NCBI GenBank assembly: GCA_009746045.1
Contig: RPFO01000276.1
Coordinates: 2,558,102 to 2,622,101 of the forward strand
Length of the DNA: 64,000 nucleotides
Origin: Mesostigma viride
Taxonomy: Eukaryota; Streptophyta; Mesostigmatophyceae; Mesostigmatales; Mesostigmataceae
Reading direction: 5' to 3'
Shown here: piece by piece, positions 19,616 through 31,426 of the stretch
Layout of the letters: each line of letters starts with the position of its first letter
How positions within the stretch are numbered: position 1 is the first letter of the stretch
Notes under the pieces: model-generated
Database searches by the model: none
What the model saw: the letters and a program-made list of their open reading frames with translations, nothing else
Told to the model about the DNA's origin: nothing
Translations under genes and position numbers: made by a program

Positions 19616-22575
19616 GCACGCATAATGCACATCCGCAGCAAGGAAGTGCGTGCCGCAGCAGAGACGGAGAAGGAAAAGGCCAAGGTGGGACACGACAAGG
19701 TGGCAATGCCAGGAGAGACAACACGTGCAGCGGTACGGGGCAAGCGTACTGAAAGGAACTGACAAAACAAGCTGGAAACACTCTCAGGTGCATGATAAAA
19801 TGCACCACAATGTCATGAGCCGTGGGAGACATGGTTTATTGCAAAAATATCGACTGGGATGTTAAGAAAAACACCAATATTGAACATTCAGGGCAATGAT
19901 CATCACGGTCATCAAGTGTCAACCTCCGACCCATCGCTGGCCAAGCATCCATCATGCTGATCAAAGGTAAAATCGTCAATATCTACACTGAATCACAACA
20001 CTGCATCATGCATCCATTGCTCTGAGCTCACAACACTAGTATGATAAAATGGCAACGGGGAGTGAACATATTCAGATGGCATGCAACAACCCGATGAAAT
20101 GGCACAACTGATCAAATACGAACACAAACTGTATTGATACACACACAAGGAACGGTGCACTCAAGCATGGCTGTGGGTGGTGTGCAAAATGGACACCCAC
20201 AATCATCTCACAAATGCAATATAAAATCTGTTGACCGAGAAGTACAACGGGCTCAACAGTCCTCGTCATCAAAGTCATCATCCTCATCATCACCGAAACC
20301 ATCACGAGGGCTGTCCCAGCCACCATTGCTGAAGTAACTGGATGACTCTCTAGAAACAATCACAGGACACTGTCGAGTGCTACGGCAATGTGACCATTGA
20401 AGGCTCAGAGCCTACAAAATCTGCATCCGCATGTGGCCTCTCGCCGTGTTGGACTGACGGATGTGCCCGGCCCGACTGTGTTAGGTATATTGCCTGCATG
20501 CAAGACAAAAATACATCATCCGGCAAAGCACGCATCGGTACACACAAAAATTTGTTAGTGACATGAACGCTACGCGCTGGACGTGCCAACAACTTTGCAT
20601 GACTTCAGTTCACTTGTATGTAAGGATGCGGGGGAGATCGCAGCAGTTGCGTGGCTATCTATGAGTACCGGCCTAGTTTTAGGACAAAGAAGTTGAGATA
20701 CTGGGCCACGAGAGAGACAGGGGTGCTCGAGAAAAAAAATTGGCCATAGATGTTCACCTAAATTGTATCTACATGCCTCACAAGTTGTAGGGAACTGCAC
20801 ACCCAGAAATCCTGGAGTCGCAAAGGTTCCCTAACATGCCAAGAGACCTCACAATCTACTTCATTGCAATCTCTGTATGGTTAATACGGCAATAAGAAAG
20901 AAACGCCTGAATAGTGCCAAGAAAATGCAAGGCCAATCAACCAACAATATGCCCCGTTACAGGTAGGATGAACTCTAACGAGGCTGAAGGCTCTACGTCT
21001 GCAGTTGACACTAGCAGGAGTCGCTCAGGGTGGGGAGCGGGGGGGAGGGAATGACAAAAAGCTGTGATCTGAGCAAAAAGGATAAATATGCAAAGATGCT
21101 ACCCATGCAAGGAAGCGAGATATAGTCCAGCAATGCCACGAATGTCAACCAAGGCTACTGGATTGCAAAGAAGATTCTACCGACAGCGAAGGAATTGGTA
21201 CAAATAATGCAAACTATTTGTAGCTCAGAGCATCACCAGCGGGCTACAAAAAAATCATGCACGGAAGCTGGAAGAACAAGGCCAATGGTGGCTGACACGC
21301 ACAGCACGTTGATAATTTGAGGAATGAGCACTACATAAAGAATGATCACCGTTGCTCACCATCAAGAATTCGCCGCGCTGGACAGGCGACCAAGAGCTTG
21401 TCGCTGCCACATGCGATGGGGCCGCGTGCAAGTCCAACGGTATCAGGCATCACAAGTACACGCGCAAAATTGACACCACAATGGCAACACAGATGCACAC
21501 ATACGAATGTATAACGACCGAAAGCATAAACAGAGAATCAGTAGGTTAAGACAAGGAAAGTGGCGCAAGAGCAGCCCATGTCATGCAACTCTCAATCTGA
21601 ACAAGGTTATGCCCTTCATGAAAACTAAATCGGATGTCGTTTGCATAGTCTATTGACCTTGTACGAATGAGATAGTGAAACTGCTGCAGCATTCATGGCA
21701 AGCACGGCTAACTTGGCATGAAACCGAGCGGCCCATAGTAGCCTTGGCCCTAGGGCGATACGTGAGAATGCCACGTGCGTACGGCATGCATGTTAAAGTC
21801 GATGCAAACTTATTAGAATTTCAGGCGAGGAATTCCTTGCTCACCTCAACTGGTAAAGAGTGGGCAGCTTCTGGATGTCCGAATGTGCTGTGCCTACCAC
21901 TGAGCGAACAGATCGATTAAAGCTTTATTCCAGACCATGCCTATGTTTCTCCCCCGATGGCTGCTTGTAGCCTTGTCCGAGCTCGCTCCTGAATTCATTT
22001 AAGACGACGCCCTAATGGCTACATAAATCACGACGGTCATCAGTGAGCCTATGCTCCTATTCCAACCACCACGTGCGTTCATAGAGAAGCGACATTGCTG
22101 GAAATCAAAAGGCACACAATCCCGCCTTGGCTGCGAGCCGATCGCAGCTCCCTTCCACCTTTCCCACCTGTGCAGCGTGGATAGATGTTCAAGTCAAGTA
22201 ATTTTTTTTTTCGCGTCGTCTTAACTTCAACTTTAACGGTAACACCCGCGCAACCACTGGAATGAGGGCTCGCAATTCGCGAAGTCTCATCAACGTCGCA
22301 AAGTCTGGTAACTTGGGGTCATCGCTCTTCCTGTCATCACTCACCAGTGCCAAATGGAAATACTATCGTCATCACTGTCGTCATTAGAGGCCCTTTACTA
22401 TCGTCAGTCACTCGCTTTGTGACGATAACTAACGTACGGTATATTGCATCAGTCGTACTTCCCGCCCCCCCCCCTGCCCACGTCCCCTTCCGATTTCGCC
22501 GCTACTATATATCTCCCCAAGTAGAAGTAGTTTGACATACATGAGGAATAACTGACTGACGAAACCAGTAAAAAG
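19616..22575. other. TIR-1 interior, left part
   Basis: No coding sequence is recognised. About 20130-20800 is homologous to about 50150-50740 in CACTA-1 (shared CTCAGAGCCTACAAAATCTG, ATTGCCTGCATGCAAG and the GGGCTGTCCCAGC block). Confidence 0.55.
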
Positions 22576-22590
22576 ACGACTGACATGACT

Positions 22591-22932
22591 TTTACTGGTC
22601 GTTCCGTCGGATCCGGAAGTCCCCAGTTCAAACCCGCGCAGGGGCTAGCGGTCCTAAGTTTTCTGCATGTTCCCATCAGCTGCTATCTACAGTGCCGTAA
22701 GCGGAACCGCCCACACTCCCTTATAGGAACCCACCTCGGCTGGATCGCAACGAAAACTTACTCGCCCACCTTCCCGGCAAGAAGCATTGCGCAAATAAAG
22801 TGGGAGTTTTTACTGGTCGTTCCGTCGGATCCGGAAGTCCCCAGTTCAAACCCGCGCAGGGGCTAGCGGTCCTAAGTTTTCTGCATGTTCCCATCAGCTG
22901 CTATCTACAGTGCCGTAAGCGGAACCGCCCAC
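22591..22932 (+). mobile_element. Small element with identical 126-bp direct ends
   Basis: Two identical 126-bp copies (22591-22716 and 22809-22934) flank a 92-bp middle, and the whole is bordered by the 15-bp repeat ACGACTGACATGACT (22576-22590 and 22933-22947, overlapping the second copy by 2 bp). Each copy carries GTCCCCAGTTCAAACCC, like a tRNA T-arm or B box. Either a dimeric tRNA-like SINE, which the long TSD favours, or a TRIM-like mini LTR element. Confidence 0.65.
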
Positions 22933-22947
22933 ACGACTGACATGACT

Positions 22948-25508
22948 CTAGTATCGCTTGGTTTTGACCGCTTGCTGCTGGCCTGGCATCGTAACTGTTA
23001 TCCGTACCGTTCAGACTACAGTCGACGGCGGCCCCTAGCTTGGGAGTCTGGAATGAATGGACAATAAATCAATAATCTTTCGCTTAGCAGGGATTACCTA
23101 CTGGCTATATTTGGAATAAACGTACACCTATTTACCTGGAAATCAATAATCTTTCGCAACAAGCGCAAGTCTGGAATCAACCCGTCAGGATCCTTGCGCA
23201 AAATTCAAATATTGCGCCGAAACCGATGGCGACTAGGTGCATGGACTGAGGCGCACGCAAATCCATTTGGCTACTGTAAGGCTAGGCAGTATATCCCATG
23301 GAAAGCGGGAAAATTTTTTAAATGGCGGCTATGGCGGATTTACGATTTTCACCCGCCTAATCTTCGAGGACTGAGAAAAATTTTAGCCTATCGAAACCTC
23401 CTGCGCGAGACCTTCCTAATGAGCTCTCATTGCGCCACCCATGCGCAGCTTTGACAGACTTATCGTCGCCCTGCCAACTGAGCCGACGCCTCGACTCCTT
23501 CTGAGGCCCAGCACTGTAAACAGGCCTTCTTTCCTCAACCGCTGGCGCAATGTTTCCCTCTTTTACCTCGCCTGCCCATGCCCGCGATTCGAGCTTTCTT
23601 GGGTCAATTCTGTGCAGTTACCAGAATTCTAGCCCCACCGCCAATGCAGCCGCCCCTTTGGCTGTTGAGTGATGTCCAACTGGCACGATGGAAAGGCCTC
23701 CATCACATTGGCGCCCTCACCAGTGGCCCACATGTACCGACGAGACCTGCATCTCGAGCTCCTCGGCCCACACGCTGCAGCTGTCACCACGCGAGACGCC
23801 CTGAGACTCTCGGCATCATCTTCCCATGCAATATCACGCCCTCGATTCGCAGCAAGGTCTTCACCTACCGGCTACCACCATACCGGCCATGAGCCCTTGC
23901 TGCACCACTGCACCACACGAAGTGTGCGGCCCTGAATTAAGTTAAGTACACGGCAGGACTAGGAACCCCCCGAAATTACATCAGGATCTCCAATGGCCTT
24001 GGCGTCACATCTTGCGAACGTTGTCACTGTTGGCAGTTGCCGGTTGCTGTTGGTTGTTGCATGGTGAGGGTTGCAGATGTTCTCGGAACAGCTGGTCCCA
24101 TGTTGCTATGCATGCAGTTACTCTTGCCATTATGTGTGTCCATGTGCCTCCAACCATCCCGCCACAATGCCAGCACCCTCCACCCTGCTAACCCCCACTC
24201 GCCCCCCTCCCCTGCCTGTTCCATACCCACCCCACCCACAAAGATACATTACGGACATCCACATGCCGCTATCCATCCCCCCCTGACTACGGACCACTCT
24301 CGCCCCCACCCTGAGGTCCCCCACAAGTCCACAACACCGTAACACCGCCCTCCTCCCCAAACCATACACTGCCCTCCTCCCCAAACCATACACCGTCCGC
24401 ATTGGAAGTTTGTTATTATGGGTCAATTTTTGCCGTATTTGCATTACGAATAACCCTGGATTGTTTGTTGGGGAGCCAGTTAGAGTCCCGGGTTTTTATT
24501 ATTTAATTAAAACCTTTTGTTTGTTTGTTTGTCCTGCAGCCGTTCAAGGCACGTGGGTACTTCTTTAATTAAATTTCTTTTGTTTGTTTGGTAGATATGG
24601 TACACGCCGTCCCCAACCCGGCCCGGCGGCCCCCCTTTCGGCGGCCACAGGCTAAAGTCAGTGCTCAGTCAGTGCTCAGTCAGTGCTCAGTCACTGCTCA
24701 GTCAGTCCGAATTGCTCCAGGCCCATAAGTATCGCACATGAGTAGTACATCTTACATGTACATCTGTAGACACGCTCAGGCCTCAGCCTCTACTGAGTAC
24801 CGACCGACGTGCCCTGCCGAGGCAGTAGAGCGTGGATTGCTGGATGCAAAAGCGGTTCACTTGGTTCGCGCCTCACCCCGCGCTCGGCCTGCGTCTCGCG
24901 GTTTTTTTTCGATTTTCACGATATTTCATGTTCCCCGCCTGTCCAAGGTATTTTCGAAGGTTTTATGTACTTTATATTATATAATATAAAGTGTTTGTTT
25001 GTTTTCTCACAGGGCGACGACCCCGTGCCCACATGAGTTAATTAATTAATTTTGTTTGTTTGTTTGTTGAGTCCAGTCCTCAGCCCCCGGAGTTAATTAA
25101 TTAATTTTATTTTGTTTTTTTTATGGTTTTCAGCCAGAACATTTTCCAGAAGCTAATTATTTATTTAAAACTTCCAATGCAGACGGTGTACGCTGACCCA
25201 CCCGACCATCCACCTTGAGTCCCCCTAGCCAACCTATGTGACTACCACCCTTCCGTATTACCTCCACCACATTCCACACCAACATCGCAAACCATCCACT
25301 AAACCACCCTACCGCCCCACAACGAGGTTCCCCTACACCACTGCACCCCGCCCAGTGACCCCACCCCCCGCTGCCCTAATATACGATGACTCCACCCCAC
25401 CATCCACGTGAACCATAACCAACCCCGCCCACCCCGGCCTCCGGGGCAACCAACCCCTTGTCCACTCAACCATAACTGACCCTGCTGCATAGACCATCGC
25501 CAAGCCCG
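22948..25508. other. TIR-1 interior, right part
   Basis: 23660-24420 matches 51230-52190 in CACTA-1, including a shared possible coding stretch (NWHDGKASITLA here, DWHDGEGSITLA there, then VAHMYRRDLHLEL) that I cannot assign. Also present are a GTCAGTGCTCA minisatellite (24656-24715), a perfect 24-bp AT palindrome (24969-24992) and (TTAA)n and (TTTG)n runs. Confidence 0.5.
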
Positions 25509-25520
25509 CCTACGTACCAT

Positions 25521-25715
25521 TAATTAATTAATTAATTAATTAATCAATTAATTAATTAGGAACATAACTCCGTTGGGAGTATATGTAGCACATAGCCCTG
25601 AGAAGGGGCATATGGCCTTTAATACACTCTTGGCTACTTCTTGCAGGTGGGGGAATGTAAACTGCCACCTGCTCTGGGTGCACGAAGTGCACCTGCCCAC
25701 CACTGTATTCAGGCA
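25521..25715 (-). mobile_element. LINE-A stub A4 inside TIR-1
   Basis: A 195-bp LINE-A 3' end with a (TTAA)n tail, the ACTCCGTTGGGAGT hairpin and part of the 3' UTR. The 12-bp TSD is CCTACGTACCAT (25509-25520 and 25716-25727). The homologous interior of CACTA-1 has a single CCTACGTACCAT at 52453-52464, an empty site that confirms the borders. Confidence 0.88.
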
Positions 25716-26240
25716 CCTACGTACCATAGGCAAGCCACCACGGCAACCCAAGCATCCCCACCCCTCACACGAACCTGTGACCTACGCACGAGCTACCCAC
25801 ATTTACAACTGCGTTCCACAACTACTAAATCATCAACCCCTACCAATGTCCCCCTTGACACCCGCCAAAGGAGGGGGGAACCCCCCCCCCTTCCCCCCCC
25901 CTCCCACCCACCCACCCACACCACTACACTACATCGGACCGGTATTGTAATCTAGCGCCGCACCGGCTGTGACTGACCTGACTGACCCCAGGTTGCGCGG
26001 TCTCCCAGGTGACTGTGGGAAACTGGGCTTATTCATGAGAGGGGTGTCTAAACTAGTGTGGTTTATGTCAGAGTGGGCTGAGTGGGGGCTGTGGGAAACT
26101 GGGATAGTGTATGAGTGGGGGGGGTCTAAACTGGGTTGTTCATGAGTGGGCTGAGCGGGGGCTGTCAGAAACTGGGATTATTTATGAGTGGGCAGTGTGT
26201 GAAACTGGGATTTTTTTTTTTTTTAATGACTGATTGCAAT

Positions 26241-26270
26241 TTTACAACCCCCTCATGAGGGGGTTGTAAA
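26241..26270. repeat. Perfect 30-bp palindrome
   Basis: A spacer-free perfect palindrome centred on CTCATGAG, with flanks TTTACAACCC and GGGTTGTAAA. It follows a 13-T run and sits among repeated GAGTGGGCTGAG / AAACTGGGAT words (26030-26280). Confidence 0.85.
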
Positions 26271-26859
26271 CACTGGGATTATGAGTTTGCGGGCGGGGGA
26301 GGCCGCCTTGCTGTTCTTGAAACCCATTGTCCCATTCAAGGATGTTCTAGGCAACACATTGATTTTGATGTGCAACATTTCTATTGATCGAGGCTGTGAA
26401 AGGCTATGACAAATCTTGAGTGTTCAAACTTGCCTTTTTTTTTCTGCTCACAGGGAGACAAGGTGCCGGCCTCCTCGTCGTCGTCCACTTAACATCGTCA
26501 TCTAGGCGCCACGGCTGCGCAGGTTTGTTTTTGTTTTCTTGATCTATATCGAGCGCTTTCTTGTTCATGAATTGGTTTTCTAGGGTGTAGTGGCAGATGA
26601 GACAACTGACACCAACCATCCGTTCATGTTTCTTGCGCATGTGCGTTTTTTAATGCATTCCAGGAACATTATGAGATTTCTGTCACGCAACGACAAGCGC
26701 CAAGCCGGCGTTTGCAAATTGTCACTGATCGATAATCACTGTTGAAGAATGAAGAATCAAGAATCAAGAATGAAGAATGAAGATCTGTTACATTTATCTT
26801 TATATTTGTAATAAAGAAATCGCGAGGTGTGCTTTTCATCCGTTTTGCTTTGGAATGTG

Positions 26860-27470
26860 TTCTGATATATCTGTGTGATATGTCACGATATATCTGTGTG
26901 ATATGTCACGATATATCTGTGTGATATGTCATGATCGCCCGTGGTTTTATGTCACTGTTTTCTCCCTAGATTTATCAGTGACATTGTCACGGCTTTGTCA
27001 CCCTTTTTTTCCTGATATATCAGTGACAATGTCACGGATTTCGTCACCCTTTTTTCCCTGATATATCAGTGATAATGTCACGGATTTGTCACCCTTTTTT
27101 TTCCTGATATATCAGTGATAATGTCACCGATTTGTCACCCTTTTTTCGTGATAATGTCACGGATTTGTCACCCTTTTTTTGGTGATAATGTCACGGATTT
27201 GTCACCCTTTTTTCGTGATATATCAGTGATAATGTCACGGATTTTGTCAGTGCGTTTTGTCAAGTCGTGACATTGATATTTTGTGATAATTTCCTTGTTT
27301 TTGTCACAAAGATAATCACAGAATATGCTGGTTTTATCACATGATTTGTCACGAAATGTCACAGAATATCACAGTTTTGTCACAAAAAATCACAAAGTGT
27401 CACATTTTGTCACATCCACATCACAAAATGTCACGTGATATGTCACAAAATATCACAAAATGTCACACCC
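26860..27470 (-). repeat. TIR-1 right subterminal array
   Basis: Starts with GATATATCTGTGTGATATGTC tandem words (about 26862-26935). Some six to seven ~50-bp units follow, of the kind ATCAGTGATAATGTCACGGA with TTTGTCACCC, and then dense TGTCACA/TATCACA words up to the terminal repeat. The orientation is opposite to the left array. Confidence 0.8.
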
Positions 27471-27486
27471 CCCTTCCCGGTGTCCC

Positions 27487-29835
27487 GCCACATCAAACCT
27501 CAATGTCCCTTTCGCCCAGGGACACAACCACATTGAGCTTCAGCTTGGGCGACCATCGTCCCTTCTTCGCAAGAAGAAGGACATGGAGAGCATTAAGCTC
27601 GCACGGGTGGTGCGTAAACCCGTGGAGCCCATCGGCGGACAACCAATGTCCGACGATGAGGTCTCCGACACTGCCAGTCTCCCCGATGGGGAGACTGAGA
27701 TCAATCTTACCCCAGCGCTCCTGGCGGTCGAGCAGGCCGCGCTGGTGGCTAATGAAGAACGCCGAGCGAGGCAGCGCGACCGGGAGGTCCGTCGAGAGGC
27801 GGCCTTTCGGCTCGCCGCTAAGCGGCAAGAATATGAGGAGGAGGCCGCCCGTCGCCTGGCCACCCACCAGGCGATGGCGGAGGCGTACCGCGAGGCCACT
27901 CAGCGGCTACGCGACCTCCTCAAAAACGCTGACTATCCGATGCAATATGCGGATAGTCAAGACCTGGCCGAGCTTGCTCGGTCAGCACATTTTAAAACCA
28001 TGTCCTCCCTAACCCAAGCCAGGGTCACGGAGGCCATTTTGGCCAAACATGGGGTGGTAGCTGAAGAAGCCCCCCCGCTGGAAACCACCAGCAAGAAACC
28101 CTCTCCTCCCCAACCCTTGCAGTACAAGGAGGGATTGCTGGCCCTGGGCTCGAGGAAGGGCAAAGAGGCGGACTGTCCTGTCCGGCCTGCTATGATCATG
28201 GGAGACCCACTCCCTGACATACCCGAGGATGAGGCTGCCTTTCAGGCGGCCCTCCGGGAGCATGAGGTACGCAAGGAGATGAAGCGTCTCATGCGGGAGG
28301 AGGCCAGCGAGGAGAGAGGCGGCAGACACCCCTGCCCGCCCCTCCACCGCTGGGGCTGGACCCAGTGGGGTTACCCGGACCCCCCGGCTCCCCCGGGCCA
28401 CCACGGCCCCCCTCCCCCTCCCCCACCACCCCAGGTTCGCCCTGTGGGTTGGGGCCCCCTCCCAACCAGGGGGGTGGCCAGGACCCCAGGAGGCCCTGGG
28501 GGGAGGTGCAGAGGTGCCAAGGCACCCAACAGGCCTGCTGAGGCCCCCCAAGGACGGGGATGTCCTGGAACAGCTCGCCATTCTCCAGGCTCAGCTGGCC
28601 TCGTTGCAAGACCAGCAGTTAACAGCTAACCAGCTGCAAACTGTCGAGGGCCTGCGCGCCCTGATGTCGCGGTATGAGCGGGGGACCATCAACCTGGACC
28701 CCACCCGCCTGCAACAAGCAACCGACGGCTTCTTGAGGGCCAACCCCCCTCTCACAGGTGTGTTTAACCCTCATAAAAAGGAATCCAAAATCAATATTGC
28801 TGGCTTGCCTGAGGGTCACACTGTTGAACAAGCTAAGCAATTTGTTTTGCTCTGGAGTATGGGATGGAAGGCCTTAACCTTAGACATCAGTTTAAGGCTC
28901 TCAGGGCCTCCTCCACATTCCATCAATCATCTCCTGCAATCAGAGCATTGATTCAAACCTATCAGGAACGCACCCTGACACCTGAAGCAGCCATTGAACA
29001 GTGGCCTACCTTTATCACTGATCTGAAACAGCTAGTGCTTACCAATAACCACATGGAAGCAGTAGAACGTTTCAACTGGCTTGCTGCATATAAGGTGAAC
29101 AAGAATAACCTCTCTGGGGATGCAAAAACATACAGGGTAATGATTGAGAAAGACCTTGAGCTTCTCAAGCTCCAACCAAGGTATCTCATCCACACCTGGC
29201 TAACAAAAGCTAATTTGCAACCTTCTGTCCTGGCTACCCTGCTTACAGGCCTCAAGTCCCTCTGGGACAACTTCAGAGCTGCCATGCTCTATATCGAGGA
29301 GGCAGTGGACCCCCTGGGTACTGGCAACCCAGGCCCAGGACCCCAAGGTCCAGGGTGTCCAAGGCCACAAACGCAAGGGGCAGGCCAGCCAGGGGGGGCA
29401 CCCAAGACCCACAAGTCCTCCCACCAAGGGGGCAGTGGCTCTCAGGGGCGTGGCAACACGTGGCACCGTGTGCCCCTGCATGGCAACCCCAACAACAACA
29501 ACAACAACAATAACAACAACAGGTCCCAGCAGGGCAACAATAACAACAGGTCCCAACAGGGCCAAAACAACAACAACAACAGGTCCCAGCAGGGCCAGAA
29601 CCGGTCCCAGCAGGGAAACAACAACAACAACAACAACAACCAACCTGGAAACCCTGGCCAGGTGCCTGAGGTGCTTCCAGAGGGCACACGGACAACTGCC
29701 CCAACAACGACTCCCTGCACCAACGTGGATCTCTGCCCGGGTTGCTGGCACGCACGTCATCCCCTGGGCCTCCTGGCAGCCGTGCAACAGGACTCGCTAC
29801 CAAACAATGTGAGTTCTCTCACCTTGTTACTCTGA
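27487..29835 (+). CDS. LTR-X gag, main part (frame changes)
   Basis: 27487-about 28440 continues the gag frame: ATSNLNVPFAQGHNHIEL, a long Glu/Arg/Ala helix near 27720-27900, then a Pro-rich region. About 28450-28860 continues one frame over (DVLEQLAILQAQLASLQDQQ ... PEGHTVEQAKQFVLLWSM). From about 28864 the first frame resumes (QTYQERTLTPEAAIEQWPTF ... VERFNWLAAYK), a capsid-like helical segment, ending in a Gln/Asn-rich tail of CAA/AAC repeats. I see no CCHC knuckle. The shifts fall in C/G-rich tracts at about 28380-28440 and near 28860. They may be indels, sequence errors or frameshift sites. The family is unassigned; position and composition argue for gag. Confidence 0.65.
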
Positions 29836-29936
29836 GGATGATGATCTCATTACCATTGGGGATGGCACCAGGGCATAATTGATTTTGAGGCAGCAACCTT
29901 ACTGTCCTCCCAACACCCTGTCTGGAACCTTACATA

Positions 29937-31426
29937 AAAGCACTAACCCCTACTGTTGACAACTCCATAGATATCAAGGAGCTTGCTCATCAGCTGCACC
30001 TAGCCATGGGTCATGAAACAGTGGCTGAGGAACTGGCCAGACGGCTGGGGGGTAGTAGCATGGGAAAACAACTCAGGAATGCAGTAAAACTGGCTAGACA
30101 ACACTGTCAAGAATGTCAGTTCAATAGCCCCAAACCTCAAAAATGGCATACTGCAACTCCTTCCACCAATAGGGGCATGATAGTGGGGGATGTGATGCAC
30201 ATCAACAAAGATGTCCAACCCTACCTGATCCTAAAAGACTCATGGTCCAGGTTCACAGTAATGGAACCCCTACCTGGCATGTCTGCAGGGCAGCTACGTG
30301 TTGCACTCATGATTGCTTTACCCAGATTCTACCCAGTTGACAGAATTTTGCTTGATCAACAATTTTCTTGTCTGACTGACCTGGAAGGGTGTGAAGCAAT
30401 AGAGATTGCTGGGCTGGAAGATCATGAGGGTCAGGGGGTCATTGAAAGAACCATCAGATCTGTCAAAACCCTACTAGCCAAAAATCCTTCCAAGGATGCT
30501 ACTTCAGGGGTCTATTGTGACAGGGCACTCTGGTGTCATGAAATGTGCACAACCCTAAACATGAGACCTGTCTTGCATGCCACGTGGGGTGAAGTAATCC
30601 CAGCAGGCCTGCAGGCAGGTGTATATCCCCCAGAGGTGATAGCACTGTACAACACTGCACGTGCACAAACCTCAGCAAAACTGGCAGAAAAAGATAAAAC
30701 CCATTCCAGGCCAGTATTCCAAAAAGGTGATCAAGTTCTCTATTACAAGGAAAACAGCTTTGGTAAGGTTGGAACTTGGCTAGGTCCAGTTACCATCCGT
30801 GGATTTACCAAAAACAGCAAGACCGTGGAGGTCAAGCACAATATCAATGGGAAGCGTCACAGGGTGAGCTGTCATAGAATTAAGAAGTATTATTCTCCCA
30901 TGGCAGACGTGCCTGGGGAAGAGTCTTTAAGCATGGACTCACTACTTCTATCTGGCAACTCCAGCATGCCCAGCAGTAGCTCTGAGCCACCAATTACTGC
31001 TGTTGACAGCACCACAGCACCCTCTGTGAACCCTTCCACCCTCAGTGAAGCCAGGCCCACTTCACAACCTGGGGATTGCTTAACCAGGCACGAGGTAGCT
31101 GGGTTGGAAGCATTAGCTCAGCCCCAAGGCACGAACCTGTCTGCCAAACCTCCCGCTCTGAGGTCCAAATTGGCAGTCGCCTTGCAAGCACTACACAGGT
31201 CACATAAGCAACAAGCTGCTGTGGCCGCAGGGTTGGCAAAAGTCTCAGCTGTGTGCACTAGTCAGGACCCCTGGACCCTGGCAATAGACACTCAGGCACA
31301 GGTCAGTGTGATCAGTGCACAAGCCATCCCTGGTCTTGAGATTGCACCTTCATTTTGGGCACGGGTGCAGGATTTCTCAGGCCAAAGTTCACTGGATGTA
31401 GTGGGACAAGTGATGCTCCCTATTAA
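29937..31426 (+). CDS. LTR-X integrase followed by retropepsin-like protease
   Basis: The integrase comes first: a zinc-binding HQLHLAMGH ... HCQEC motif, then a catalytic core with GDVMHI (D), RILLDQQFS (D) and GVIERTIRS (E, about 29 residues on). An SH3-like C-terminal part follows (FQKGDQVLYY, TWLGPVTIRGF) like gypsy integrases. After a Ser/Pro linker comes an aspartic-protease-like segment, LAIDTQAQVSVIS with IPGLEI and VVGQVMLPI. Its active site reads DTQA where DTGA or DSGA is usual. The frame opens upstream of the ATG at 30006 and is cut at 31426 by LINE-B2. The integrase-protease order matches neither Ty1/copia nor Ty3/gypsy. Confidence 0.75.

Larger units (their letters stand above)
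19306..27482. mobile_element. TIR-1: 8.2-kb CMC/CACTA-like DNA transposon inserted in gag
   Basis: Terminal inverted repeats start CACCGGGAAGGGG and continue TGTGACATTTTGTGATA on both sides (~34 bp, two mismatches). The 4-bp TSD is TCCC (19302-19305 and 27483-27486). Long arrays of TGTGACA/TGTGATA words lie inside each end in opposite orientation (19320-19615 and 26860-27470). Known: CMC elements (CACTA, Mirage, Chapaev) start with CAC and make 2-4-bp TSDs, and CACTA elements carry such arrays. No transposase is recognisable inside, so it is probably non-autonomous. Its interior is related to that of CACTA-1. Confidence 0.8.

Noticed and set aside
19320-27470. CRISPR-like arrays of TGTGACA/TGTCACA words
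   Set aside because: Words are short, irregular and in both orientations without constant spacers. The setting is eukaryotic, and they lie inside the ends of a transposon.
29273-29803. Minus-strand frames rich in Cys or Val/Leu opposite the gag Gln/Asn repeats
   Set aside because: They are antisense readings of CAA/AAC trinucleotide repeats.
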